From contig SKPV01000109.1 of NCBI GenBank assembly GCA_007119345.1, forward strand, positions 1 to 6,567: DNA of 6,567 nt, written 5' to 3'. Position 1 is the first letter of the stretch, and every line of letters starts with the position of its first letter. The position numbers and the translations under genes were made by a program. This stretch comes from Halovivax sp. (GTDB lineage: Archaea; Halobacteriota; Halobacteria; Halobacteriales; Natrialbaceae). Shown in pieces: positions 1 through 5,975 of this stretch. The notes beneath the pieces were generated by a model, which was given only the letters and a program-made list of their open reading frames with translations, was not told where the DNA came from and did not search any database.

Positions 1-1313
1 CCGGAGCGGTCGGGCGGGCGATCGCCGAAAATCTGGAGGACTCTCACGACGTGGTCGTGGTCGACCGCGACGAGGGGGTCGTCGAGGAGCTCACGTACGA
101 GCACAACGTTCTCGCGCTCCGCGGCGACGGGACGGAGATCGCCACCCTCCGGGCGGCCGGCATCGAGGACGCCGACCTCGTCATCGCCTGCACCGACGAT
201 GACGAGACGAACGTCGTGATCTGCGGGGCGACCAAGACCGAGAGCGACGCGTTCACGATCGCTCGCGTCAGGCGGCCGACGCTCCTGCGAACCTGGCAGG
301 GCTCCGAGGGCGCGTTCGGCGTGGACTTCATGGTCTGTACCGACCTGCTGACCGCCCAGGCGATCTTCCGCATCTCGGGGCTGCCGGCCGCCCAGGACGT
401 CGACATGTTCGCCGGCGGCCTCGTCCGGATGGCGGAGTTCGAGATCGGCCCGGACAGTCCGGTCTCCGGCCAGACCGTCCGGGAGGCCGACCGATACGAT
501 TCGTTGACGTTCGCCGCGGTCTTCCGCGACGACGACATGTTCGTCGCGACGGGCGAGACCGTGATCGAGGGCGGCGACCGCGTCGTCGTCATCGGCAGCC
601 CACAGTCGGTCTCCGATTTCGCCACAGACATCGCCGTCACTCCGAACGACGGCGACGAGGAGATCGTCATCGTCGGTGCCAGCGAGATCGGCTTCCAGAC
701 CGCCCGCGTCTTCGAAGAGCACGGCTACCGACCCCGACTGATCGAGCAGGACCACGACCGGGCCCGCGAGGTCGCGGAAGCCCTGCCGAAGACGCTGGTG
801 CTCGAGAGTGACGCGACGGACGTCGACTTCCTCGCCCGCGAGCACGTCGACGAGGCGGACGTCCTGATCGCCGCCCTCGACAGCGACGAGAAGAACCTGC
901 TGGAGGCGCTGTTGGCCCGGCGAGTCGGCGTCGAGCGCACGATCGCGGTCATCGAGAACCTGACGTTCGCGGAGCTCTTCGAGATGGTCGGCGTCGACGT
1001 CTCCATCAATCCGCGCGAGGAGACCGCCGAGGAGATCATTCGGTTCACCCGGGCGGGTCGCACCGAGAAGATCGCCATGATCGAACACGACCGCGCGGAG
1101 GTGATCGAGTTCGAGGTCGGTCCCGACAGCGCGCTCGTCGGACGCCCGATCGTCGAGGCGGCCGCGGACTTTCCGGACGGGGTCGTCGTCGGCGCGATCT
1201 CGCGCGGCGGCGAGCTCGTCACGCCGCGCGGGTCGACCGTCGTCGAGGCGGGCGACCACGTCGTCGTCTTCGTTCACGCCGACGTTCTCGACGAGGTCGT
1301 CGAACTGATCTGA
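1..1313 (+). CDS. trkA: Trk potassium uptake system regulatory protein TrkA (5' partial)
   Basis: This is the cytoplasmic regulatory subunit of a Trk/Ktr-type K+ uptake system; the family binds NAD(H) or ATP and gates a TrkH membrane partner, which is not in this window. The reading frame is open from base 3 and begins with GAVGRAIAENL, the end of a Rossmann GxGxxG loop, so only about ten residues are missing upstream. The GTG at 51 lies inside this Rossmann fold and is not the start. Four parts are visible in order: first RCK-N (VVVVDRD strand with ribose-binding Asp, then RGDGTE), first RCK-C (around FEIGPDSPVSGQTV), second RCK-N (IVIVGASEIG, then LIEQD and ESDATD), and second RCK-C (FEVGPDSALVGRPIV to the end). 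The second nucleotide loop is GASEIG, with Ser in place of the middle Gly. The 436 visible residues fit the usual two-module TrkA length of about 445. The stop is TGA at 1311-1313. Family assignment is secure; the exact ligand is inferred. Confidence 0.95.
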   Translation, partial: GAVGRAIAENLEDSHDVVVVDRDEGVVEELTYEHNVLALRGDGTEIATLRAAGIEDADLVIACTDDDETNVVICGATKTESDAFTIARVRRPTLLRTWQGSEGAFGVDFMVCTDLLTAQAIFRISGLPAAQDVDMFAGGLVRMAEFEIGPDSPVSGQTVREADRYDSLTFAAVFRDDDMFVATGETVIEGGDRVVVIGSPQSVSDFATDIAVTPNDGDEEIVIVGASEIGFQTARVFEEHGYRPRLIEQDHDRAREVAEALPKTLVLESDATDVDFLAREHVDEADVLIAALDSDEKNLLEALLARRVGVERTIAVIENLTFAELFEMVGVDVSINPREETAEEIIRFTRAGRTEKIAMIEHDRAEVIEFEVGPDSALVGRPIVEAAADFPDGVVVGAISRGGELVTPRGSTVVEAGDHVVVFVHADVLDEVVELI

Positions 1314-1360
1314 GCGCGCGGCCGGCCGTGGTCGACGAGCGAGTGGCGGCGTTCGGTCGG

Positions 1361-1418
1361 CCCGATCCGGTTTTCGGAGATCCCCTGGACCCGATCCGGT
1401 TCTCCGGTCGTCGACACA
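1361..1418. repeat. Two-copy imperfect tandem repeat, about 29 bp, in the trkA-permease gap
   Basis: CCCGATCCGGTT occurs at 1361-1372 and again at 1390-1401, a period of 29 bases. The next few bases are similar (TTCGG against CTCCG), after which the copies diverge. This is the weakest of the five intergenic arrays and could be chance in GC-rich DNA. It is listed because the other gaps show the same arrangement more clearly. Apart from it and the candidate promoter, the 162-base gap shows only a 10-bp palindrome, CGGCCGGCCG at 1319-1328, just after the trkA stop. Confidence 0.45.
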
Positions 1419-1446
1419 CCCCAGCCGAGCGAAATTCCCAAAACCC

Positions 1447-1453
1447 TTCTACC
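1447..1453 (+). promoter_or_regulatory. Candidate TATA-like element for the APC-Usp permease
   Basis: TTCTACC is centred about 26 bases before the ATG at 1476 and follows an A-rich stretch (CCCAAAACCC) in the place of a BRE. That spacing would give a leaderless or near-leaderless transcript, the common haloarchaeal arrangement. It implies that the permease can be transcribed separately from trkA. The match to the haloarchaeal TATA consensus is weak. Confidence 0.4.
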
Positions 1454-1475
1454 GCTCCCTCTGAACCCTCACCCA

Positions 1476-3746
1476 ATGGCCAAGGAACTCGAGCGCGACC
1501 TGGGTCTGCTCTCGGTGGTCGCCATCAGCATGGGGGCGATGATCGGGAGCGGCATCTTCATCCTGCCGGGGATCGCGATGGCCGAGACCGGGCCGTCCGT
1601 GATCCTCGCGTTCGTCGTGGCGGCGATCCTCGTCGTTCCGGCCGCGGTGAGCATCGCCGAACTCGGCACGGCCATGCCGGAGGCCGGCGGCGACTACGTC
1701 TTCATCGAGCGCGGGATGGGGCCGGCGGTCGGGACGATCGCGGGTCTGGGCACCTGGCTCATGCTCATGCTCAAGGGTGCGCTCGCGCTCTACGGCGGGA
1801 TGTTCTACGTCAACTGGATCCGACAGCTCCCGAGCTACGACCTCACCGTTCCGCTCCTCGAGCTCGCGGTCACGGTCCCCGGCGTCCGGGCGCTCGGCGT
1901 GACGGTCGCCGTCGTCCTCATCCTGGTGAACCTGATCGGGGTGAAACAGACCGGCGGCCTCCAGCTGATCATGGTGATCGTGATGCTGGTGATCCTCTCG
2001 GCGTTCGTGATCGGCGCGATCGTCCGCGTCGAGGGCGGGAGCTACGAGCCCTTCTTCACCGAGGGATCGGCGGGCCTGTTCAGCGCGACGGCCATGGTGC
2101 TGGTCTCGTACGCGGGCGTCACCAAGGTCGCCGCCGTCGCCGAGGAGATCGAAAATCCCTCGCGGAACCTCCCGCTGGGGCTGCTCGGCTCGCTGATCGC
2201 GACCAGCCTGCTCTACGCGCTGCTCGTGTTCGTCCTCGTGGGCGTGGTCGACGGGGACACGCTCGCCGACTCGAACGAACCGATGGCCGTCGCCACCGAC
2301 GCGCTCTTCGGACCGCTGTTCCTGGTCGCCATCGTGCTGGCCGCCATGCTCGCGCTCGTCAGCACCGCGAACGCGGGGATCCTCACCGCCTCGCGCTATC
2401 CGCTCGCGCTGAGTCGGGACGGCCTCTTCCTGAAGCGCTTCGAGTACATCCACCCGCGCTTCTCGACGCCCTCGGTGGCGATCCTCTCGACCGGCGCCAT
2501 CATGATCCTCGTCATCGCGACCCTGCCGGTCGACGACATCGCCAAGACCGCGGGCGCGTTCCAGATCCTCGTCTACATCCTCGTCTGCGCCGCGCTGATC
2601 GCCTTCCGCGAGCGCGACCTGGGCTGGTACGATCCCGACTTCCGCACGCCCGGCTACCCGTGGGTCCAGCTGTTCGGCATCGCCTCGGGGCTGTTCATCA
2701 TCACCCGGATGGACCTCTTGCCGATCGTGGGGGCGGTCGGGATCACGATCTTCGGCGTCGTCTGGTACAACTGGTACGCCCGCGAGCGCGTCTCCAGGGA
2801 GGGCGTCGCCGTGGGCCTCGCCCGGCGGGAGGCGGGCAAGCAGTACGTCCGGGACACGGAGGCCCAGATGGAGCGGACCGACCGGTACGAGGTCCTCATC
2901 CCGATCCGGACGGACGTCTCCCGAGCGGCGGAGAACGCGCTCCTCCGGATCGTCGCGCCGGTCGTCCGCCACCGCGGCGGTCGGATCCGCGTGGTTCGAT
3001 TCGACGAGGTGCCCGACCAGGTGCCCCTGGACACGGCCGCCGAGACGCTGACGGAGGCCGACGCCGAGTTCGAGACGCGAACCGACGAACTGGTCCGCGA
3101 CCTCGACGTCCCGGTCGAGGTCGGCGAAGTCGTCAGCCACGACACCCGCCACGCCGTGGTCAACTTCGCCGAGCGCACCGGCGCGGACCTGATCTTCGCC
3201 AGGCAGGAGGCGACCAGCCGTCTCGGCACGCTGTTCGGCCGGGACACCGACTGGATCATGGAGCACGCGCCGTGCGACGTCGTGTTCGTCCAGCACGAGG
3301 ACGTCGTCGACGTCGAGGAGATCGCGATCGTCACGGACCGGAGCCCGTTCAACGACCCGCTCAAGGTCGAACTCGCCGACGCGATCGCGACGGAAGTCGA
3401 CGCCCGAATCCGGTTTCTCTTCGCCGTCTCGGAGTCGGCGAGCGAGGAGCTGGTCGAGACGGTCGAGGACTACCACGCCGAGCTCGACGAGCTCTGTACG
3501 AGCCCGGTCGAGAGCACGGTCCTGCGGACCAACGACGAGATCGGCGGCCTCACGACGGCCCTCGGACGGGCCGATCTCGTCATGTTGAGCACCGTCACCC
3601 ACCGACGGCTGCCGGACCTGCTCGTCGAACAGCGATCCGATCGACTGGCGGCGCTGCTCGACAGTCCGGTGTTGCTCGTCCACTCGAAGCGGACTCGGCG
3701 CGGCTCGTTCCTGCGCCCGATCGTCGAGAGACTGCTCTTCGATTGA
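1476..3746 (+). CDS. APC-family permease with two C-terminal universal stress protein (Usp) domains
   Basis: This 756-residue membrane transporter has an APC-superfamily core at residues 8-435. Roughly twelve hydrophobic segments are visible, near 11-32, 41-63, 84-110, 138-155, 161-184, 199-221, 236-257, 277-298, 331-350, 357-376, 397-411 and 414-432. The TM1 motif GSGIF (24-28) is the unwound substrate-binding loop of amino-acid permeases, and EEIENPSRNLP (223-233) is the conserved cytoplasmic motif of cationic amino-acid/APC carriers. Two Usp-like domains follow, at about 470-606 (YEVLIPI ... APCDVVFVQ) and 613-737 (EEIAIVTD ... SPVLLVHSK). Such permease-Usp fusions are familiar in haloarchaea. 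Both Usp domains have lost the usual ATP-binding glycines. The ATG start is supported by the immediate onset of the cytoplasmic N-terminus and TM1 and by the TATA-like element 26 bases upstream. The gene lies 162 bases after trkA on the same strand. Substrate is unknown: an amino acid is most likely from GSGIF, and a cation is possible from context. Confidence 0.9.
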   Translation: MAKELERDLGLLSVVAISMGAMIGSGIFILPGIAMAETGPSVILAFVVAAILVVPAAVSIAELGTAMPEAGGDYVFIERGMGPAVGTIAGLGTWLMLMLKGALALYGGMFYVNWIRQLPSYDLTVPLLELAVTVPGVRALGVTVAVVLILVNLIGVKQTGGLQLIMVIVMLVILSAFVIGAIVRVEGGSYEPFFTEGSAGLFSATAMVLVSYAGVTKVAAVAEEIENPSRNLPLGLLGSLIATSLLYALLVFVLVGVVDGDTLADSNEPMAVATDALFGPLFLVAIVLAAMLALVSTANAGILTASRYPLALSRDGLFLKRFEYIHPRFSTPSVAILSTGAIMILVIATLPVDDIAKTAGAFQILVYILVCAALIAFRERDLGWYDPDFRTPGYPWVQLFGIASGLFIITRMDLLPIVGAVGITIFGVVWYNWYARERVSREGVAVGLARREAGKQYVRDTEAQMERTDRYEVLIPIRTDVSRAAENALLRIVAPVVRHRGGRIRVVRFDEVPDQVPLDTAAETLTEADAEFETRTDELVRDLDVPVEVGEVVSHDTRHAVVNFAERTGADLIFARQEATSRLGTLFGRDTDWIMEHAPCDVVFVQHEDVVDVEEIAIVTDRSPFNDPLKVELADAIATEVDARIRFLFAVSESASEELVETVEDYHAELDELCTSPVESTVLRTNDEIGGLTTALGRADLVMLSTVTHRRLPDLLVEQRSDRLAALLDSPVLLVHSKRTRRGSFLRPIVERLLFD

Positions 3747-3766
3747 CGTCGGCGATCCGGGCCGGG

Positions 3767-3891
3767 GTTTCGCGACCGGACGGGATGGCGGGATTCGCGA
3801 CCGGACGGGATGGCGGATTTCGCGAACGGAGGGGATAGCGGGTTTCGCGAACGGAGTGGATATTCGGTTCCACGACCGGAAGGGATACCTT
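3767..3891. repeat. Tandem repeat, 25-bp unit, five copies
   Basis: Five contiguous 25-base units start at 3767, 3792, 3817, 3842 and 3867. The unit core is TTCGCGACCGGACGGGAT followed by GGCGG. Copies 1 and 2 differ at one position, copies 3 and 4 carry TTCGCGAACGG (containing the perfect palindrome TTCGCGAA), and copy 5 is the most diverged (TCCACGACCGGAAGGGAT). Divergence therefore increases toward the HAD gene. There are no spacers, so this is not a CRISPR array. It fills most of the 174-base gap, and its last copy overlaps the candidate promoter of the HAD gene. Confidence 0.9.
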
Positions 3892-3895
3892 CAAC
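3889..3895 (+). promoter_or_regulatory. Candidate TATA-like element for the HAD hydrolase
   Basis: CTTCAAC is centred about 29 bases before the ATG at 3921, after a purine-rich stretch (CGGAAGGGATAC) in the BRE position. It lies at the edge of the fifth 25-bp repeat copy. The sequence match is weak and the call rests mainly on spacing. Confidence 0.3.
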
Positions 3896-3920
3896 ACCTC
3901 TCGGTCCTACCCTCCACCCG

Positions 3921-4583
3921 ATGATTCGCGCGGTCGTCTTCGACCTCGATTACACCCTGGCCGTCCCCGAACGCGACCGTACGACGATCCTCGAGGAGGC
4001 GGCCGCCGCGGCGGACGCGCCCGCGCTCTCCCGTGAGGCCTACCTCGAGGCCCACCGGCGCAACCTGACCCGCGAGACGCGGGAGCCGATCTTCGAAGAG
4101 CTCCTCGACGAACACGGGGCGGACGTCGATCCCGCGGCGGTCGCCGCCGCCTACCGGGAGTCGATCGCCGAGGCGCTGGCGCCGCTGCCCGGCGTCGAGG
4201 GGATGCTCGACGACCTCCGCCGGCACTATCGCGTGGGCTTGCTCACCAACGGCCCCGTCCGCGCCCAGCGCGAGAAGCTCGAGACCCTCGGCTGGGAGCG
4301 CGCGTTCGACGCCGCGCTCGTCACCGGCGAGCTCGAGGCGGGCAAGCCCGATCGGCGGGCGTTCCGGGCGATTCTCGACGAGCTGGGCGTCGATCCCGGC
4401 GATGCGGTCTACGTCGGCGACGAGATCGAAGCCGACGTCCGCGGCGCGACCGAGACGGGCATGCGGGTGGTGCAGGTGCTCCGGCCGGAGACGGCCCCCG
4501 ACGAGCGGGCGGTCGCGCACGTCTCGCAGTTCGAACTCGCGGCGACGCTGCCGGCGACGCTCGCGGAACTCGACGAGGCGTAG
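3921..4583 (+). CDS. HAD-superfamily hydrolase (subfamily IA, phosphoglycolate phosphatase-like)
   Basis: This 220-residue soluble phosphatase-type enzyme has the complete HAD catalytic set. Motif I is DLDYT, with nucleophile Asp8, acid/base Asp10 and Thr12. Motif II is LLTNG, with Thr109. Motif III is GKPD, with Lys142. Motif IV is VGDEIEAD, with Asp167 and Asp172 for Mg2+. The helical stretch between motifs I and II (about 18-88) is a C1-type cap, as in phosphoglycolate phosphatase and haloacid dehalogenase relatives. Length is normal. The ATG at 3921 is chosen because MIRAVVFDLD begins directly at the first beta strand. An in-frame ATG at 3810 would add 37 residues translated from tandem-repeat DNA. 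The gene converges with the minus-strand gene that ends at 4711. The substrate cannot be told from sequence; a small phosphorylated metabolite is the usual case for this subfamily. Confidence 0.93.
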   Translation: MIRAVVFDLDYTLAVPERDRTTILEEAAAAADAPALSREAYLEAHRRNLTRETREPIFEELLDEHGADVDPAAVAAAYRESIAEALAPLPGVEGMLDDLRRHYRVGLLTNGPVRAQREKLETLGWERAFDAALVTGELEAGKPDRRAFRAILDELGVDPGDAVYVGDEIEADVRGATETGMRVVQVLRPETAPDERAVAHVSQFELAATLPATLAELDEA

Positions 4584-4610
4584 CCGGTCGGACGAATCGG
4601 TCGCCGTCCG

Positions 4611-4685
4611 GTCCGACGGCCCGTCCCCATCTCACTCGGTCCGGCGGCCCGTCCCCATCTCACTCGGTCCGAAGACTCGTCTCCG
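4611..4685. repeat. Tandem repeat, 28-bp unit, two full copies plus a partial
   Basis: Units at 4611-4638 and 4639-4666 match at 27 of 28 positions (GTCCGACGG against GTCCGGCGG, both followed by CCCGTCCCCATCTCACTCG). A diverged partial third copy follows from 4667 (GTCCGAAGACTCGTCTCCGTC). The array fills the 127-base gap between the convergent HAD gene and the 132-residue gene. The near-identity of the first two units indicates a recent duplication. No T-rich terminator is evident here. Confidence 0.88.
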
Positions 4686-4710
4686 TCAACTTCTGACCCT
4701 GCGAACGGTC

Positions 4711-5109
4711 TCAGTCGGAGACTCGGTCGCCGACGGCGGCGAGCACGTCCGTCGCCCGCTTGACCTCGGCGCCGCTCTCGACGAACACCAGCGTCTGCGG
4801 CGGACGGACGGCCTTCGGACGCGTCCGGAGACCGACGTCGGCCGCGGTCTCGTGGGCCGTCTCCTGGGCCTCGCGAAACGAAACGTGCGCGCGGTCCTCG
4901 TGAACGTGGACGGTCGCCACCCGCCGCGCGTCGCCGGACGACTCCCCCGACGTCACGTCGTAGGCCCGCGCGCCGTCGGCGCTCGGTTCGACGTCCGGAT
5001 CCGCGTTCGTCACGGACAACCGGCCCAGTCCGCCGTCCTCGCGCCCGTCGATCTCGGAGGCGAGCAGCTCGGCGATCCGCCGTCCGTCGGTGACCCGTTC
5101 CTCGACCAT
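4711..5109 (-). CDS. Conserved-looking hypothetical protein, 132 aa
   Basis: I do not recognise this family with confidence. The product is a small acidic soluble protein with no signal peptide or membrane segment. The N-terminal part (MVEERVTDGRRIAELLASEIDG) is a likely helix, and residues 29-48 look strand-forming. The central segment RRVATVHVHEDRAHVSFREAQETAHETAADVGL (broken here as RRVATVHVHED then RAHVSFREAQETAHETAA) has a beta-beta-alpha look, and TLVFVESGAEVKRATDVLAAV closes the protein with a strand and an amphipathic helix. The ATG at 5109 is preferred over an upstream in-frame start near 5229, because the extra 40 residues would be Arg-rich, low-complexity and encoded by tandem-repeat DNA. 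A TATA-like element sits about 26 bases upstream of 5109. It lies downstream of the DUF2240-like gene on the same strand, with a 130-base gap, and converges with the HAD gene. Codon-phase GC bias and composition support real coding. Confidence 0.82.
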   Translation of the reverse strand: MVEERVTDGRRIAELLASEIDGREDGGLGRLSVTNADPDVEPSADGARAYDVTSGESSGDARRVATVHVHEDRAHVSFREAQETAHETAADVGLRTRPKAVRPPQTLVFVESGAEVKRATDVLAAVGDRVSD

Positions 5110-5130
5110 GGTCGCGATTCGACGCGTCGG

Positions 5131-5139
5131 TCCTAACCG
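5131..5139 (-). promoter_or_regulatory. Candidate TATA-like element for the 132-aa gene
   Basis: Read on the minus strand, CGGTTAGGA is centred about 26 bases before the ATG at 5109, which fits a leaderless transcript. It resembles the GGTTAACC element before the neighbouring DUF2240-like gene. It implies that the gene need not be co-transcribed with that neighbour. It lies where a degenerate extra copy of the 30-bp repeat meets the regular array. Confidence 0.4.
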
Positions 5140-5225
5140 TCTTCGATCGCGTCGTCCCGATTCCGACCATCTTCGATCGCGTCCTCCCGATCTCGACCGT
5201 CTTCGATCGCGTCGCCTCCATCCAC
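5136..5225. repeat. Tandem repeat, 30-bp unit, three copies
   Basis: Units start at 5136, 5166 and 5196. All three share an identical 14-base core, TCTTCGATCGCGTC, preceded by ACCG or ACCA. Copies 1 and 2 continue with a TCCCGAT segment that is altered in copy 3. A further degenerate copy is visible gene-proximally at about 5115-5135 (ATTCGACGCGTCGGTCC, one base shorter in the core), so the array reaches the promoter of the 132-aa gene. The core contains the palindrome CGATCG. It fills most of the 130-base gap between the two minus-strand genes. Confidence 0.88.
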
Positions 5226-5239
5226 TCACGAGGCCGCCG

Positions 5240-5689
5240 TCACTCTTCCAGCACGGACTCCCGGACGTCGGTCAAAAACTCGTCGACCTCGACGCCCTGC
5301 CGCCGGGCGTAGACCACCGCCGCCGCCTCGATCGCGATCGCGAACTCCTGCTGGACGGTGTTGATCGCTCCCACCGCCTCGTGCTTGGGCTGGCCCTCCG
5401 CCACGACCGCGTCCAGCACCCGCTCGAACGCCGACCGGCCCTGCAGCAGGTCCTCGTCCGGGACGAAGTCGTCGGGCACCTCGACGCTCCCCGTCTCGAT
5501 CGTCAGCCGGAGGTCGTCGCCCTCGCGGTCGAGCAGGCCCTCCTCGGCGGCGACGTCGACCAGGCGCTTGGCCTGGTCGGGCGAGAACCAGTCGCGGTCG
5601 AGCGAGAGCCCGACGACGAACTCGTTCTCGCGGAGCGTCTGGGACCCTTCCTGGACGAACGGCGCGGCGACGGCGACCCGGAGGCTCAT
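5240..5689 (-). CDS. DUF2240-like archaeal protein, 149 aa
   Basis: The product closely resembles, from memory, the DUF2240 family of small archaeal proteins of unknown function, including the opening MSLRVAVAAPF and the segment LSLDRDWFSPDQAKRLVDVAAEEGLL. That segment (about 28-53) reads as a helix-turn-helix or winged-helix core, followed by a short beta region (DDLRLTIETGSVEVPDDFVP, 58-77). A helical C-terminal half (85-149) contains FERVLDAVVAEG and AIAIEAAAVVYARRQGV. There is no signal peptide or membrane segment, so it is cytoplasmic. A nucleic-acid or protein-binding role is possible from the N-terminal fold but is inference. The ATG at 5689 is well placed and has the palindromic TATA-like element CGGTTAACCG about 28 bases upstream. 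It is divergent from the S8e ribosomal protein gene, an adjacency I recall from other haloarchaea. The stop is TGA, read from 5242 down to 5240. Confidence 0.9.
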   Translation of the reverse strand: MSLRVAVAAPFVQEGSQTLRENEFVVGLSLDRDWFSPDQAKRLVDVAAEEGLLDREGDDLRLTIETGSVEVPDDFVPDEDLLQGRSAFERVLDAVVAEGQPKHEAVGAINTVQQEFAIAIEAAAVVYARRQGVEVDEFLTDVRESVLEE

Positions 5690-5712
5690 CGCCGCCGAGT
5701 TTCGCGACGGAT

Positions 5713-5722
5713 CGGTTAACCG
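5713..5722 (-). promoter_or_regulatory. Candidate TATA-like element for the DUF2240-like gene
   Basis: CGGTTAACCG is a perfect 10-base palindrome centred about 28 bases before the ATG at 5689. It is the only A/T-containing break in a GC-rich stretch, and its spacing suits a leaderless transcript. Because it is symmetric, it could also be a binding site for a dimeric regulator. Confidence 0.45.
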
Positions 5723-5727
5723 TGACG

Positions 5728-5880
5728 GTTCGGCGGACGGGCCAGACGCGGTTCGGTGAACAGGCCCGACGCGACTCGGGGGACGGGGCAGACTCGACGT
5801 CCCCGGGACGGGCCCGACGGGGTTCGGCGGACGGGCCCGACGCGACGCGCGTGAGACGGTTCGGCGAGCGTCCCGACGAG
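5728..5880. repeat. Degenerate tandem repeat, 23-bp unit, about six copies
   Basis: Units start at 5728, 5751, 5774, 5797 (25 bases long), 5822, and, after a 14-base partial at 5845, at 5859. The core is TTCGGCGGACGGGCCCGAC followed by GCG. The copies at 5728 and 5822 differ at a single position, while the ones between are more diverged. The array occupies the gap between the divergent DUF2240-like and S8e genes and abuts the DUF2240-like promoter, leaving about 64 unrepeated bases before the S8e TATA box. No convincing protein is encoded in this stretch. Confidence 0.82.
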
Positions 5881-5944
5881 GCGCCGAAGCGAGGGTCGCC
5901 GAGGCCGAATCCGCGGCGGGTCCGGAAACGGGTCACATCGAGCC

Positions 5945-5952
5945 ATATAAGT
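5945..5952 (+). promoter_or_regulatory. TATA box of the S8e gene
   Basis: ATATAAGT, inside CCATATAAGTATCG, is the clearest archaeal TATA box in the window. It is centred about 28 bases before the S8e ATG at 5976, so transcription should begin at or within a few bases of the start codon. Its strength relative to the other promoters fits a highly expressed ribosomal protein gene. Confidence 0.85.
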
Positions 5953-5954
5953 AT

Positions 5955-5972
5955 CGTCCGGCAGTTCGGACG
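5955..5972 (+). promoter_or_regulatory. Inverted repeat between TATA box and S8e start codon
   Basis: CGTCCG (5955-5960), a six-base spacer GCAGTT, and CGGACG (5967-5972) form a perfect 6-bp dyad. It lies between the TATA box and the ATG, over the expected initiation region. If the transcript is leaderless the dyad is not transcribed and would act as a DNA operator. If initiation occurs upstream, it would form a small leader hairpin next to the start codon. The function is inferred only. Confidence 0.4.
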
Positions 5973-5975
5973 GGT

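Noticed and set aside
51..53. GTG as the start of the TrkA gene
   Set aside because: The frame is open upstream to base 3 and encodes the Rossmann glycine loop, so the true start is outside the window.
1319..1328. Palindrome CGGCCGGCCG after trkA as a terminator
   Set aside because: A 10-base self-palindrome without a loop or following T-tract is expected often in DNA of this composition.
1449..3683. Long minus-strand open frame (744 codons) antisense to the permease
   Set aside because: Its Asp/Arg/His/Glu-rich translation without motifs is typical of antisense frames in GC-rich haloarchaeal genes.
1328..3838. Long plus-strand open frame (836 codons) over the permease gene
   Set aside because: It is a frame-shifted shadow with Arg/Pro/Gly-rich low-complexity translation and no recognisable domain. 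The overlapping permease frame has transmembrane segments and family motifs.
3767..3891. CRISPR array
   Set aside because: Units are contiguous with no unique spacers, only 25 bp long, and there are no cas genes nearby.
3810..3920. Upstream in-frame ATG extending the HAD hydrolase by 37 residues
   Set aside because: The extension is translated tandem repeat, and the HAD first strand begins exactly at the ATG at 3921.
5110..5229. N-terminal extension of the 132-aa protein
   Set aside because: The extra residues are Arg-rich repeats encoded by the 30-bp array, and a TATA-like element lies inside that stretch.
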